This document shows positions 35,482 through 44,344 of a stretch of DNA of 64,000 nucleotides, piece after piece. Positions within the stretch are counted from its first letter, which is position 1. Every line of letters starts with the position of its first letter. The notes under the pieces are model-generated. The model was not told the DNA's origin and searched no databases. It was given only the letters and a program-made list of their open reading frames with translations. The stretch lies in the NCBI RefSeq assembly GCF_020091405.1, contig NZ_CP081903.1, positions 6,386,501-6,450,500 on the forward strand, in the 5' to 3' direction. Origin of the DNA: Bacteroides cellulosilyticus. Lineage in GTDB: Bacteria; Bacteroidota; Bacteroidia; Bacteroidales; Bacteroidaceae. The position numbers and the translations under genes were made by a program.

Positions 35482-35880
35482 ATGGAATTTGTTGATAGAA
35501 TAGAGGAACAGCAACGTCTGATTAAGACATTGAACAGTGAAAAGCCTACTTTTATCGTGGTATATGGCAGAGCAAACGGAACGTGCCCACCAAATCAGTT
35601 TGTTGGCAAAAGAGGTCGGTCTGGTATTTCCGGACTTCGACAAGGTAGTTTATCCCGATTAGCAAGAGTGGAGGTGCTTTTACCATTGGTTGATGATAAT
35701 ACTCCTGCAAACGATAAGAATGCAGTGGAACTCACCGTTATGTCTGATATAGTGATTGCTTACGAAAAGGAACATTGCCCAATAGAAAAGCCTACGGTTG
35801 CTGAACTAGATTACTTTGCCGGGTACTATTCCTCCAGCTGCAATGTTAGGATTTTAAGGAAGGGCTATGACCGCCCTTAA
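35482..35880 (+). pseudogene. Composite remnant: AAA ATPase N-terminus joined to HigA-type antitoxin fragment
   Basis: From 35482 the sequence encodes EFVDRIEEQQRLIKTLNSEK and FIVVYGR, the N-terminus of a Bacteroides AAA ATPase just ahead of its P-loop. The P-loop is missing. The sequence jumps in another frame to MAEQTERAHQISLLAKEVG and FDKVVYPD, a later part of the same ATPase type, and then to a stop. After that, back in the first frame, it encodes VEVLLPLVDDNTPANDKNAV and KEHCPIEKPTVAEL, which resemble the N-terminus of a HigA-type antitoxin. The open frame through the whole stretch is accidental. TATGGCAGA at the ATPase join could be deletion microhomology. Confidence 0.7.
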
Positions 35881-35882
35881 AC

Positions 35883-36314
35883 CTACTTAAGCTCCTTATC
35901 CTTTACTACAACCTCCTTATCGCCCTTTACTAAATAAATATGGCAACAGTTTGCTGAAACAACATAGTTTTCAGTAACTACTATTTTTTCTCCTATTTTA
36001 CCAACAAGCTGCAACTCAATCTCTTTTCCTGCAAATTCTTCTCTATCAAGATCTGAAGCAATGGTATATGTATGAAATTCTTCTCCCCAATTAGGAACAT
36101 CCCGCACTTTTCCTGTAGCAACTTCTATAACTTCATAATTATCCAATACAACAGGTGTACCATCTTCATATTTTATTGTAATTGGAATACTCAAAAACGC
36201 CATATCGCAAATTACATCAGAACAATCCTCTGTTCTATCATTATTTTTATCACTACTACACCCTGTACACAAAATAGCCAAACATAAAGAGGCAAAAAAT
36301 AATAAGTTTTTCAT
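35883..36314 (-). CDS. Small lipoprotein of unknown function
   Basis: The 143-residue protein has a lipoprotein signal (LAILCTGCSSD, Cys19), then a beta-strand-rich mature part with four further cysteines (CSDVIC early and NCCH near the C-terminus). It resembles small Ig-like/beta-sandwich lipoproteins, but I do not recognise a family. It lies downstream of the protease gene, beyond a strong inverted repeat (36371-36429), so it is probably transcribed separately. No clear -7 element is visible. Confidence 0.65.
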   Translation of the reverse strand: MKNLLFFASLCLAILCTGCSSDKNNDRTEDCSDVICDMAFLSIPITIKYEDGTPVVLDNYEVIEVATGKVRDVPNWGEEFHTYTIASDLDREEFAGKEIELQLVGKIGEKIVVTENYVVSANCCHIYLVKGDKEVVVKDKELK

Positions 36315-36370
36315 AAGTAATATATTTTTAGGTTTCTACTTATATAGTAAATACCTAAAAACTGAAATAC

Positions 36371-36429
36371 TGCATTCTATAAGCAAGAAAATACTATTTT
36401 CACACTTACTTTCCTGCCTATAGAATGCA
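36371..36429 (-). terminator. Long inverted repeat downstream of the protease gene
   Basis: The arms TGCATTCTATA and TATAGAATGCA are perfect over 11 bp and continue imperfectly inwards (AAGCAAGAAA against TTTCCTGCCT), giving a stem of about 20 bp. It sits 19 bp beyond the protease stop at 36448 and is a likely transcript end. Confidence 0.55.
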
Positions 36430-36447
36430 TCTATTATATTTTTAAGT

Positions 36448-38736
36448 CTACTTTCCTACTGTTATTTTATCAGTCAAGACCTCATCCCCTACTACTACAC
36501 GAATAATATAGACTCCCGGTGTCCAGCCTGAAGTATTTAATTGATAATTAGAATCCATTATTTTTTTTACATCACAAACTTTTGTACCATAAAAAGTGTT
36601 ATACACTTCCATTTCCCATTGAGTGGAATTCTTTGTTGACGTTTCAACAGGAATTAAAACTATTTGTTTCACATTACTTGATAAAGATGACAACACTTTT
36701 AATGAATAAGTATATATTGGCGCGTTTGCATTACGAGAATAAGAGAAAAAAAGTAAATTCTTTGTTCTACAGTATCCATCTCCACCTATCTTAAATGTAA
36801 ATGGTATACCTCAAGACCCATAAGGTAATTGAAAATCCAAACGACTTCCATTATAAGACCAATAAAGAGGTTCTGGAACTCCAAAGCTATTATCAAATCT
36901 GACACTCCTACCATATTCACCATTTAAATAAACATGTACCATACAACCTTGATGAACAAATGTCGCTGCCTCAGGTTTCAATGAACCGCTTAGTTCAGGA
37001 TGACTTACTCCATAAAAATCGCATGCTTCCTGTTGATAGGTCCCTTTAACAATATGAGTTTTATCTGAAATATAAATTCGCCTAGTAATTGTTCTAATTG
37101 TATCATTAAACGATATATGAGCCTTCAAATCGACTTTAGCCGGCAAATAATCACGATTCCATATTTGACATTTATTCATCGTAGGCTTGTCTACTTGTAA
37201 TACAGGACCATATGACTGTATAGCAATACATTCCCACGTAACCAAAGCATCTACAGGTAATTTGTCTACATAGTAAATCGCAGAGTCACATACAACATTA
37301 TCACCCACAATATCCAGATCCAGATTCCTTGCTTCCATCTCTATTATTCCCAAATTATCAGGATCTAACCAATCTTTTAATCTTCTCGTTGCAACACTTC
37401 CACAATTCCAAGATTTATCGAAACGATCGTAGTATTTAATAACCGGACCTCCACAAATAGCATTAGCTCCTCCTCTCAATTTTCCGATTAATTTATGGTT
37501 TTGATTAATCAAAGGAGAGCCAGAAGAACCATTTTCAATCATACCCTTATTAAAGTCAGCTACCCAAAGAGTATTAGGTGCTGAAAAAGTACCATTATCC
37601 CAACTATACCTAAACTGATAACTACGTATGGGCTCATAGTCTATCGATATTTTTTTTATATCTCCTTTAGGATGATGAATACATGTTCCTCTAGTAGCTG
37701 GAATTGTATCTCTTGACCATCCAATATAATAAGGAATATAACCTACTAAATTTACTATTGGTTCTGTCAATTTTAACAATGCAAAATCCAAGTCTGGATT
37801 GTTCGCAACAATAGCTGCAGCCGCAGTACTAGGTGGATTTACATTCATTGCATTAGCACAAGTTGGACTTTCATTATTCCAATAAAAAATGAGCTGATTT
37901 ACTTGACTTTTTCCTTCAGCATCATAACTTGTACCATCAAAACAATGATCAGCTGTTAAAACATAATCTTCTTGAGCCATATTATTTATTAATGTACCTG
38001 TACAAGCGTATCCATTTGCACCATAAATACAAACAACCGAGCGCTTATCCCTTTGGTAATCACCTCCATCAGGACAATTTATATTAATGTTGCAAGACAT
38101 TGATTCTCCAGGCTCTGGTAGCGATATACGAGGCATTATATTAGATTGAGCAGCAAGAATATTTTTATAAATATAAACTACATGTTGTAAAGATATAACT
38201 CCCATAGAGTTGCCTATAGGCTCATAATACTCCAATACAATATTATCACCTGCAACAAATCCTGTTGCAAAATCCTCTGGTTTTTCTCGTGTTCCTTTAT
38301 TATTAGAATGCGTAAAGGCTCCTATACAGAATGTTTTATCTGCGTTATAAATAAAAAATTTAGCACCTTCCGGTATCCAAAATTTATCATAGCTGACAGT
38401 CATTGCCTTTGCCCCTGCTGCATGTAGTTGTAGACGCCAAACCCGCACACTATCTCCCAAGACTTGCCAATGGCCAGAATTCTGAAGATTGTAACTTACA
38501 GCAAGAGGTAAACCAACACGATAAGGAATATTAGCATCCGCAAACAAGCTGTCTTCATGTAACGCTTCAGCTACATCTGGAACAGGCAAATTAATCACAT
38601 CACTCGAACGAGTAGAGAATAAAGAGGATGAAAAACTCGGAGGTAATTCATTGGTGCTGATTTGAGCATTAGCACAGACTGAGCAAATTGCAATAAGACA
38701 AAATGCAAAACTCTTCAATAAAGCTTTTGTTTTCAT
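36448..38736 (-). pseudogene. Secreted trypsin-like (lysyl endopeptidase-type) protease interrupted by an in-frame UGA
   Basis: The start at 38736 gives a Sec signal ending CANAQ, and a -7 element lies at 38760-38767. The protein has a propeptide-like N-terminal region and then a trypsin-fold protease: His in VLTADHCF, Asp in DLDFALLKL, Ser in NGSSGSPL, as in lysyl endopeptidases. A beta-rich region follows. At 36811-36813 a TGA stops the frame after QLPYGS. Past it the same frame continues without interruption for 121 codons: GIPFTFKIGGDGYCRT, then WEMEVYNTFYGTKV and PGVYIIRVVVGDEVLTDKITVG, a T9SS-like C-terminal domain. The stop may be a nonsense mutation, a sequencing error or readthrough. 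The catalytic domain itself is intact. Confidence 0.78.
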
Positions 38737-38759
38737 AGTATTATATTTTTGTTCATTAA

Positions 38760-38767
38760 CAAAAATA
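38760..38767 (-). promoter_or_regulatory. -7 promoter element for the protease gene
   Basis: The minus strand reads TATTTTTG, a TAnnTTTG match, 23 bp before the start at 38736, so the protease need not depend on the upstream starch-locus transcript. Confidence 0.55.
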
Positions 38768-38959
38768 ATACACAAATAGGATATAAACAACAAAAGAGTA
38801 TGGACAAACAAGCACTACATAAAATATTAAGGAACAGAATATTAGGCGAAAAAGCAATCTATTTTAGTGGACAATTACTAAATCCATATTAGCAATAGCA
38901 TACCATTTTAATAGGCTTATCATTCATATAAGACAAAAAAGCATCTCCTACTTTCCACT

Positions 38960-40927
38960 TCATTGGACGTTTTCATACCTCTTTTTAATATTCATGAATT
39001 CTGTCACTGTCTCCCAGTATTGCTTTTTGTTCTCAGGACACGGATGCCAATCCGGATCAGGGCTATTACGAACAGCCTCTTCCCAATTTCCATCATTCAC
39101 AAATTTATAGTCAATAGTGCAGGAAGATAATTCCTTTATAGGTTTAAGAAATATATATCCATCAAATAAATCTGCTAAAGTAAAGTCTGTATACCCCATT
39201 GAGTAGTAACTATGATCACGTAATTCTCCTATAAGCGACCTCTTCAAATCAAAACCAACAGGTTTATTGTTGTGTTTGCTCATTAACACTTCCAATTTTC
39301 CTACTGCTGGAGAAACCAATGCAGGCTGATGATTTGGATAATTAAAGAAAGGTTGATGTAAAGCCACAGAAACTACTTTCGTATTATATTTTGAATAGAG
39401 TAAATTTCCTAAGAAGCGCTTTTCATAGCGCACAAAATCAGGAGAAGTATAATCATAATAAGGAAAACAATAGGATGTAAATGCATGAATTGTCCCTGTC
39501 AAAACCAATATTTTCTCATGGCAAGACAGCACTTCACGTTCTAAAAGTGCACATCTGAAATCTTCCGTATTCCCCAAAGGAAAAACTTTTTTCATATTTT
39601 CCGGTGTTCTCACCTTTTCAAACGCTTCCCAATTATACCGATAACTGATATTCAAAATACGGAACCTCCTCGCTTGTTCCGGTAACGAACGATTCCATTC
39701 CCATGCAGCCTTATAAATATTCATATACTCAACGATAGCCCATCGGGTATTATAATTAAACATCAACTGACGAGCCAATTGTTCATCATACTTTGGTGCA
39801 TTTATCAATGAATCTAATTGTCGTTGATCTTCGTATGCCCCGAACTCCATACCCAACATATAAATACCATTCTCATACAATTTAGGTATCATGTTTCGAA
39901 CAAAATCCAAATTCTCTTTCACCCCATGATCCTCAGCCAACAAAACAATGTCTGCTTCCTTAAATTTAGATATCAAATAATCATCAGGTGAAAGGTTCTT
40001 ATCGTGATTATCACAAATAGCATTCTTCCTTTCACTTCCCAAAAGAAATATCAACGGATTATCCAAACGCTTATTCCAATCTTCCTCCGTATGTCCAGCT
40101 CCCGGAAAAACCTTAGATATCCACATGGGGGGCTTCCAACCTTTCCTCGCCATCAGACTATCCAGTTTATCTTGATAAGGAGGATAATAAGCATCTAAAG
40201 TGGCATCCCCCCTATCCATATAAATCATACGGCTGTTAGCCTTTGGGAGATTCTTATCCAGATAATTCCGAAAAGCTTCCGACCATTGGTCCGCTTTTTC
40301 TTTAGAGAGTTCATTACTTAATATCATAGGGACATGAGTTGACATACAAGCAGCTCCTCCAAACACTTCTGGGTATTCGCATAGTGCATATAGTGAAATT
40401 AAGCCCCCCATACTAGAGCCCATCACAAAGGTATGCTCGACACTTTTATTCGTGGAATACTTTTTATCAATAAAAGGTTTAACTTCTTCTACCAAAAAAC
40501 GAAGATAGTTATCCGCATTAAACCCCACATCACCCGGAACCACATTATCCGGTAAGTTCTTCAATGCTTTTTGAGGAAAGTAGTCTGCATATCTCGCTTC
40601 CGGGATGTTTGCCACTCCTACAACAATACAGGGTTTGATCTTCTTTTCATTCAGGAGTTTTCCTACAACTTCATCAATCCCCCATTCTTGCTTATTCCAA
40701 GTGGTATTCGCATCAAACAGCATTTGACCATCATGCATATAAAGAACATCATACTTCTCTTTTGGAGAATAATCAGAAGGTAGCCAAACAAAGACATCAC
40801 GCGGGGTGACAATTGAAGAGTTAAAGCCAGGATACTCTACAAGTTGTCCTAAAGAAACGGCTTGCTGCGCAATACCATAATGACATAGCAGCAAAGTAAA
40901 TGCTATAAAAAGGAACCTCATTTTCAT
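38960..40927 (-). CDS. Esterase fused to an EreA/ChaN-like domain
   Basis: The 655-residue protein has a Sec signal (CHYGIAQQ) and two halves. Residues about 30-300 are an alpha/beta-hydrolase of the esterase D/CE1-like group: YMHDGQMLFD, the nucleophile elbow MGSSMGGLISL and the late His in FPGAGHTEEDW. Residues about 320-560 carry VLLAEDHGVKENLDFV, GMEFG and LTGTIHAF, the spaced Glu/His motifs of the EreA/ChaN/Tiki superfamily. I know no named protein with this pairing. It lies third after susF in the starch-type locus. Its first 50 residues are repeated at the start of the neighbouring GH13 enzyme. The substrate is unknown; removal of ester groups from a glycan is a guess. Confidence 0.72.
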   Translation of the reverse strand: MKMRFLFIAFTLLLCHYGIAQQAVSLGQLVEYPGFNSSIVTPRDVFVWLPSDYSPKEKYDVLYMHDGQMLFDANTTWNKQEWGIDEVVGKLLNEKKIKPCIVVGVANIPEARYADYFPQKALKNLPDNVVPGDVGFNADNYLRFLVEEVKPFIDKKYSTNKSVEHTFVMGSSMGGLISLYALCEYPEVFGGAACMSTHVPMILSNELSKEKADQWSEAFRNYLDKNLPKANSRMIYMDRGDATLDAYYPPYQDKLDSLMARKGWKPPMWISKVFPGAGHTEEDWNKRLDNPLIFLLGSERKNAICDNHDKNLSPDDYLISKFKEADIVLLAEDHGVKENLDFVRNMIPKLYENGIYMLGMEFGAYEDQRQLDSLINAPKYDEQLARQLMFNYNTRWAIVEYMNIYKAAWEWNRSLPEQARRFRILNISYRYNWEAFEKVRTPENMKKVFPLGNTEDFRCALLEREVLSCHEKILVLTGTIHAFTSYCFPYYDYTSPDFVRYEKRFLGNLLYSKYNTKVVSVALHQPFFNYPNHQPALVSPAVGKLEVLMSKHNNKPVGFDLKRSLIGELRDHSYYSMGYTDFTLADLFDGYIFLKPIKELSSCTIDYKFVNDGNWEEAVRNSPDPDWHPCPENKKQYWETVTEFMNIKKRYENVQ

Positions 40928-41066
40928 TGTATTACATATTTATCCATGACCAATGCACTTACAAGCTGTCACTAATACAGTTTAGAATGTTATTAAACAT
41001 ACCATTATCTCTAATATTGTCTGTTCCTAAACAAATCACTAACTTACCAAGCATTAATCTCCAATA

Positions 41067-43022
41067 TCATAATTCAAGCACAAGCACTTCTTTTGGCTGT
41101 AAATGAAGTTTTTTTCCTAATGGCACATTACTATCCGTCAACACATTCTTCGAATTAGTTCTATCTCCTATAACCTCTTTATAAAACGTTAAATCCAAGT
41201 CAACTTCCTTGTTAACTCCGTTCATTATAACCAGTATGCTCTTGCCATTATAAGAACGCTCATACACATATACATTGCTACGAGGCATGAAATGCTTCAT
41301 TTTGCCTTTAGATATAGCATCATTTCCTTTACGCCAATGCAGCATTTTTTTCATAAAATTGAAAGCTTCCTGTTGCATAGCCGTTCTCCCACTTTCTTGA
41401 AAAACACTAATTTCATCTCCATTCCAACCTCCTGGCATATCCGGACGTACATATCCAAAATCTTCCTTTGTACTACCAGTCATTAATAATTCTTGTCCAT
41501 AATATAATTGTGGAATACCAGGAATTGTCAACAACATGGTAACCGCCTGTTTATATGCATTCAAATTTTCCGGATCTTCCAATAAAAAACGATCCGTATC
41601 ATGATTCTCAAGCAGACGCATCACATTATTAATATCAGGATAGCAAAAATCATAAGCAAAATGTTCAAAAAGAAGTTGCAGACCGGTATTCCAAGATGTT
41701 TCTTCATGGAAAACGTCAGCTGCTATTGTCCTTAAACGAAAATCCATCACTGATTTCAGTCTTGTATTAGCTTTCCCATTTACTATGCTGTTTTGCTGCC
41801 AATATGCAGTACCGACAGGGTTATTAGGAACCATTACTTCACCCACAATATTAAAATTTGGATACTCCTCAAAAACTTCTTTACACCAACGTACCATCAT
41901 ATCCGGATCCGGATATACATATGTATCTTGACGAATACCGTCCAAATCAGCATATTCAATCCACCAAATTGAATTCTGAATCAAATAATCAGCAACAAAA
42001 CGATTCCTCTGATTCAAATCGGGCATTGTAGGTACGAACCACCCATCCGTTAATTCCTGTTTATCTATATCCGAAGCATAAGGATCAAAAAATACAGTTT
42101 TATTATGATTGGTCTCAACATATTTATGCGAATTATTAAACCAATTGTGCATCGGTGGATCGAGCAACCAAGGATGATTGGTTCCACAATGATTAAAAAC
42201 CATATCCATTATCAGTTTCAGGCCACGTTGATGCATGAGTTCTGCCAAACGGACATAATCCTCATTAGTTCCCAAACGAGGATCTATTTTATAGTAATCG
42301 GTTGCAGCATAACCATGATAAGAGCCTTCACCCATATCATTTTCCAAGACAGGAGTCGTCCAGATTGCTGTAACACCTAAACTATCTAAATAATCAAGAT
42401 GTTGCATGATACCGGCTAAATCCCCGCCATGACGAGCATTCACATCCTTACGGTTTACCTCATAAGGATGCCTCATCTGTATATTGTCATTGCTTTCATC
42501 ACCATTAGCAAAACGGTCCGGCATTAATAAATATACAACATCAGAAGAATTAAAGCCAATCTTATCTTCACTGCTACGCTGGCGTTCTTTCAATTCATAA
42601 GTACAATTCAGTTTACGCTTACCCTTAATAAATTCTATTTGAAATTTACCTGGCACCGCATCTTTCACATCCAAATACAAAACCAAATAGTTTGGACTTT
42701 CCATTGGACACACTTCCTTTAGAACAACTCCCGGATAATTAATTTCAGGTTTATATGCTGCTATATTCAAGCCGTATACCATCAACTGTAAGCGAGTATT
42801 CTTCATACCACACCACCAAAAAGCAGGTTCTATCTTATCAATCTTCTCACTCTTCTTGTCAGAAGAACCTGCAGAAAGCCCAACAAAAATATCATGCAAA
42901 GGTATAATAGAAGATTCAAGCTCAGGATATTCAATGAGCCTCCCTGACGGCACTATTTGTTTAGCAAATCCCGATTGGCATAACAATAAAACAAGAAATA
43001 AAAATAAAGTTCTAATTTTCAT
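41067..43022 (-). CDS. SusA-like neopullulanase (GH13) with a chimeric N-terminus
   Basis: The 651-residue enzyme has a Sec signal, an N-terminal cyclomaltodextrinase-type domain beginning at KIEPAFWWCGMKN (about residue 63) and a GH13 barrel. GH13 regions are present: LIMDMVFNHCG, nucleophile Asp in DGIRQDTYVYPD, Glu in NIVGEVMVPN, and Asp in ENHDTDRF. SusA-type enzymes hydrolyse imported malto-oligosaccharides in the periplasm. Oddly, residues 1-60 (with SGRLIEYPELESSIIPLHDI) match the N-terminus of the downstream esterase (LGQLVEYPGFNSSIVTPRDV), not a normal SusA. The segment between the signal and the first domain is therefore probably a duplicated esterase fragment. Confidence 0.88.
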   Translation of the reverse strand: MKIRTLFLFLVLLLCQSGFAKQIVPSGRLIEYPELESSIIPLHDIFVGLSAGSSDKKSEKIDKIEPAFWWCGMKNTRLQLMVYGLNIAAYKPEINYPGVVLKEVCPMESPNYLVLYLDVKDAVPGKFQIEFIKGKRKLNCTYELKERQRSSEDKIGFNSSDVVYLLMPDRFANGDESNDNIQMRHPYEVNRKDVNARHGGDLAGIMQHLDYLDSLGVTAIWTTPVLENDMGEGSYHGYAATDYYKIDPRLGTNEDYVRLAELMHQRGLKLIMDMVFNHCGTNHPWLLDPPMHNWFNNSHKYVETNHNKTVFFDPYASDIDKQELTDGWFVPTMPDLNQRNRFVADYLIQNSIWWIEYADLDGIRQDTYVYPDPDMMVRWCKEVFEEYPNFNIVGEVMVPNNPVGTAYWQQNSIVNGKANTRLKSVMDFRLRTIAADVFHEETSWNTGLQLLFEHFAYDFCYPDINNVMRLLENHDTDRFLLEDPENLNAYKQAVTMLLTIPGIPQLYYGQELLMTGSTKEDFGYVRPDMPGGWNGDEISVFQESGRTAMQQEAFNFMKKMLHWRKGNDAISKGKMKHFMPRSNVYVYERSYNGKSILVIMNGVNKEVDLDLTFYKEVIGDRTNSKNVLTDSNVPLGKKLHLQPKEVLVLEL

Positions 43023-43092
43023 GATACATAAAGTTTAAAGATACTATTACAAAACATAATGATCCGCTAATAAGGAATAAGAAAAATTCAAA

Positions 43093-44205
43093 TCAACGAG
43101 TAATCGGTTGTATAAAGAAATGAAGCTCTTTCATTGCTGGAAGTACCTTCCCTGTATGATTATCAAAAAGTCCACGGTTAATCCATCCCTTAGTTACGGT
43201 ATTGCCACAAGCATTTTCTTCGGGAAACCACCAAAACAGTCCCGTTACATTGGTATGACGACGTAGTTCAGCTACCAGCTCATGAGTAAATATACGTTGC
43301 CCCTCGACAGTAATAGGATAGAATTCAGAGTGTTCATCTGCACTTTTTGCCCATTGATCATTCTCGTGGGAATAGTAGGCAGCAGCCTCAACTACCATCA
43401 CCTCCTTGTCCGGAAATTCTATAGCAAGAGAATCAAGCGTAGCAGCAAGTACCCCTACAGCCTTATGCCACATAGGATAATAACTAAGCCCAATGACATC
43501 GTAATCAAGTTGCCGTAAATGATTGTAATAAGTTTTAGTTTTATTCCATTCACCTGCTTTCTCTGTATGTATGATTATTTTTGCTTTGGGACAAATTTCA
43601 CGACAAGCCTTAGCACCACTTTCCAAAAGTTTAACAAACAAATCCCAATTTTCCATTCCAAGCGGATCCACTTTTGCTACTGGCCATAACATTCCATTGG
43701 TTATCTCATTACCCACTTGTATCAAGTCAGGGGACGCTCCTTCTTTCACCATATGCTCAAGACTATTCTTAGTATATTCATATATGCTATCTGGCAAAGA
43801 AGCCACATTGACATTCTTCCATCTGTCAGGCATAAATTGCTTGCCAGGATCAGCCCATGTATCAGAATAATGAAAATCAAGCATAAATTGAAAACCCTCT
43901 TTTTTTATCTGCTGTCCAAATTTAGTTACATAATTCAAATCTTGACACACACCTTCACCTTTGTGCTCAGCAGAGGCTTTAGAAGGGTCAACAAAAAGAC
44001 GGACACGGATAGCATTCCAACCTTGTTCTTTAAAATATTCAAGAGGTTTTACAACTCTTCCTTTCTCATCACGATACACAGTTCCTGCCTCCTCGTAACT
44101 TGGCAACAAAGAAATATCACCACCCAAAAGACATTGTTGAGCATGAGTTTCGACACATAAAGTTAGCAAGAATGAGATAACAAAAATTAATCTAAAATTC
44201 TTCAT
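43093..44205 (-). CDS. Endo-beta-1,4-galactanase, GH53 (periplasmic type)
   Basis: The start is the ATG at 44205 (MKNFRLIFVISFLLTL), which gives a normal Sec signal ending ETHAQ; a longer in-frame start at 44262 adds an unhelpful charged leader. The 370-residue protein is a complete GH53: GGDISLLPSYEEAG, GWNAIRVRLFVDPS, LDFHYSDTWADPGKQ, acid/base Glu in IQVGNEITNGMLW and nucleophile Glu in VMVVEAAAYYS. GH53 enzymes cut beta-1,4-galactan, which does not fit the starch-type genes around it. There is no lipobox, unlike the second GH53 at 58532. A hairpin at 44317-44335 separates it from susF. Confidence 0.9.
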   Translation of the reverse strand: MKNFRLIFVISFLLTLCVETHAQQCLLGGDISLLPSYEEAGTVYRDEKGRVVKPLEYFKEQGWNAIRVRLFVDPSKASAEHKGEGVCQDLNYVTKFGQQIKKEGFQFMLDFHYSDTWADPGKQFMPDRWKNVNVASLPDSIYEYTKNSLEHMVKEGASPDLIQVGNEITNGMLWPVAKVDPLGMENWDLFVKLLESGAKACREICPKAKIIIHTEKAGEWNKTKTYYNHLRQLDYDVIGLSYYPMWHKAVGVLAATLDSLAIEFPDKEVMVVEAAAYYSHENDQWAKSADEHSEFYPITVEGQRIFTHELVAELRRHTNVTGLFWWFPEENACGNTVTKGWINRGLFDNHTGKVLPAMKELHFFIQPITR

Positions 44206-44316
44206 AACGACATTATTTATGACTTCAATGGAAAAACAAAATCCTCTTCCCCATTTTTTCAATTATGAGAAAGAGGATCTTTATCAAAATACCTAACAGC
44301 CTTGATCTTTAAAATC

Positions 44317-44335
44317 GCTATAGATATTCTATAGC
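44317..44335 (-). terminator. Hairpin between susF and the GH53 gene
   Basis: The arms GCTATAGA and TCTATAGC enclose three bases, 10 bp after the susF stop. It may act as a partial terminator that lowers expression of the downstream genes. Confidence 0.5.
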
Positions 44336-44344
44336 CAACCTCAG

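Noticed and set aside
35458..35880. A new 140-residue fusion gene
   Set aside because: Pieces in two frames match separate known families, with the P-loop missing; the open frame is most simply an accident.
36811..36813. Selenocysteine at the protease UGA
   Set aside because: The codon is outside any redox motif, and I see no convincing stem-loop immediately downstream or selenocysteine genes in the window; mutation is simpler.
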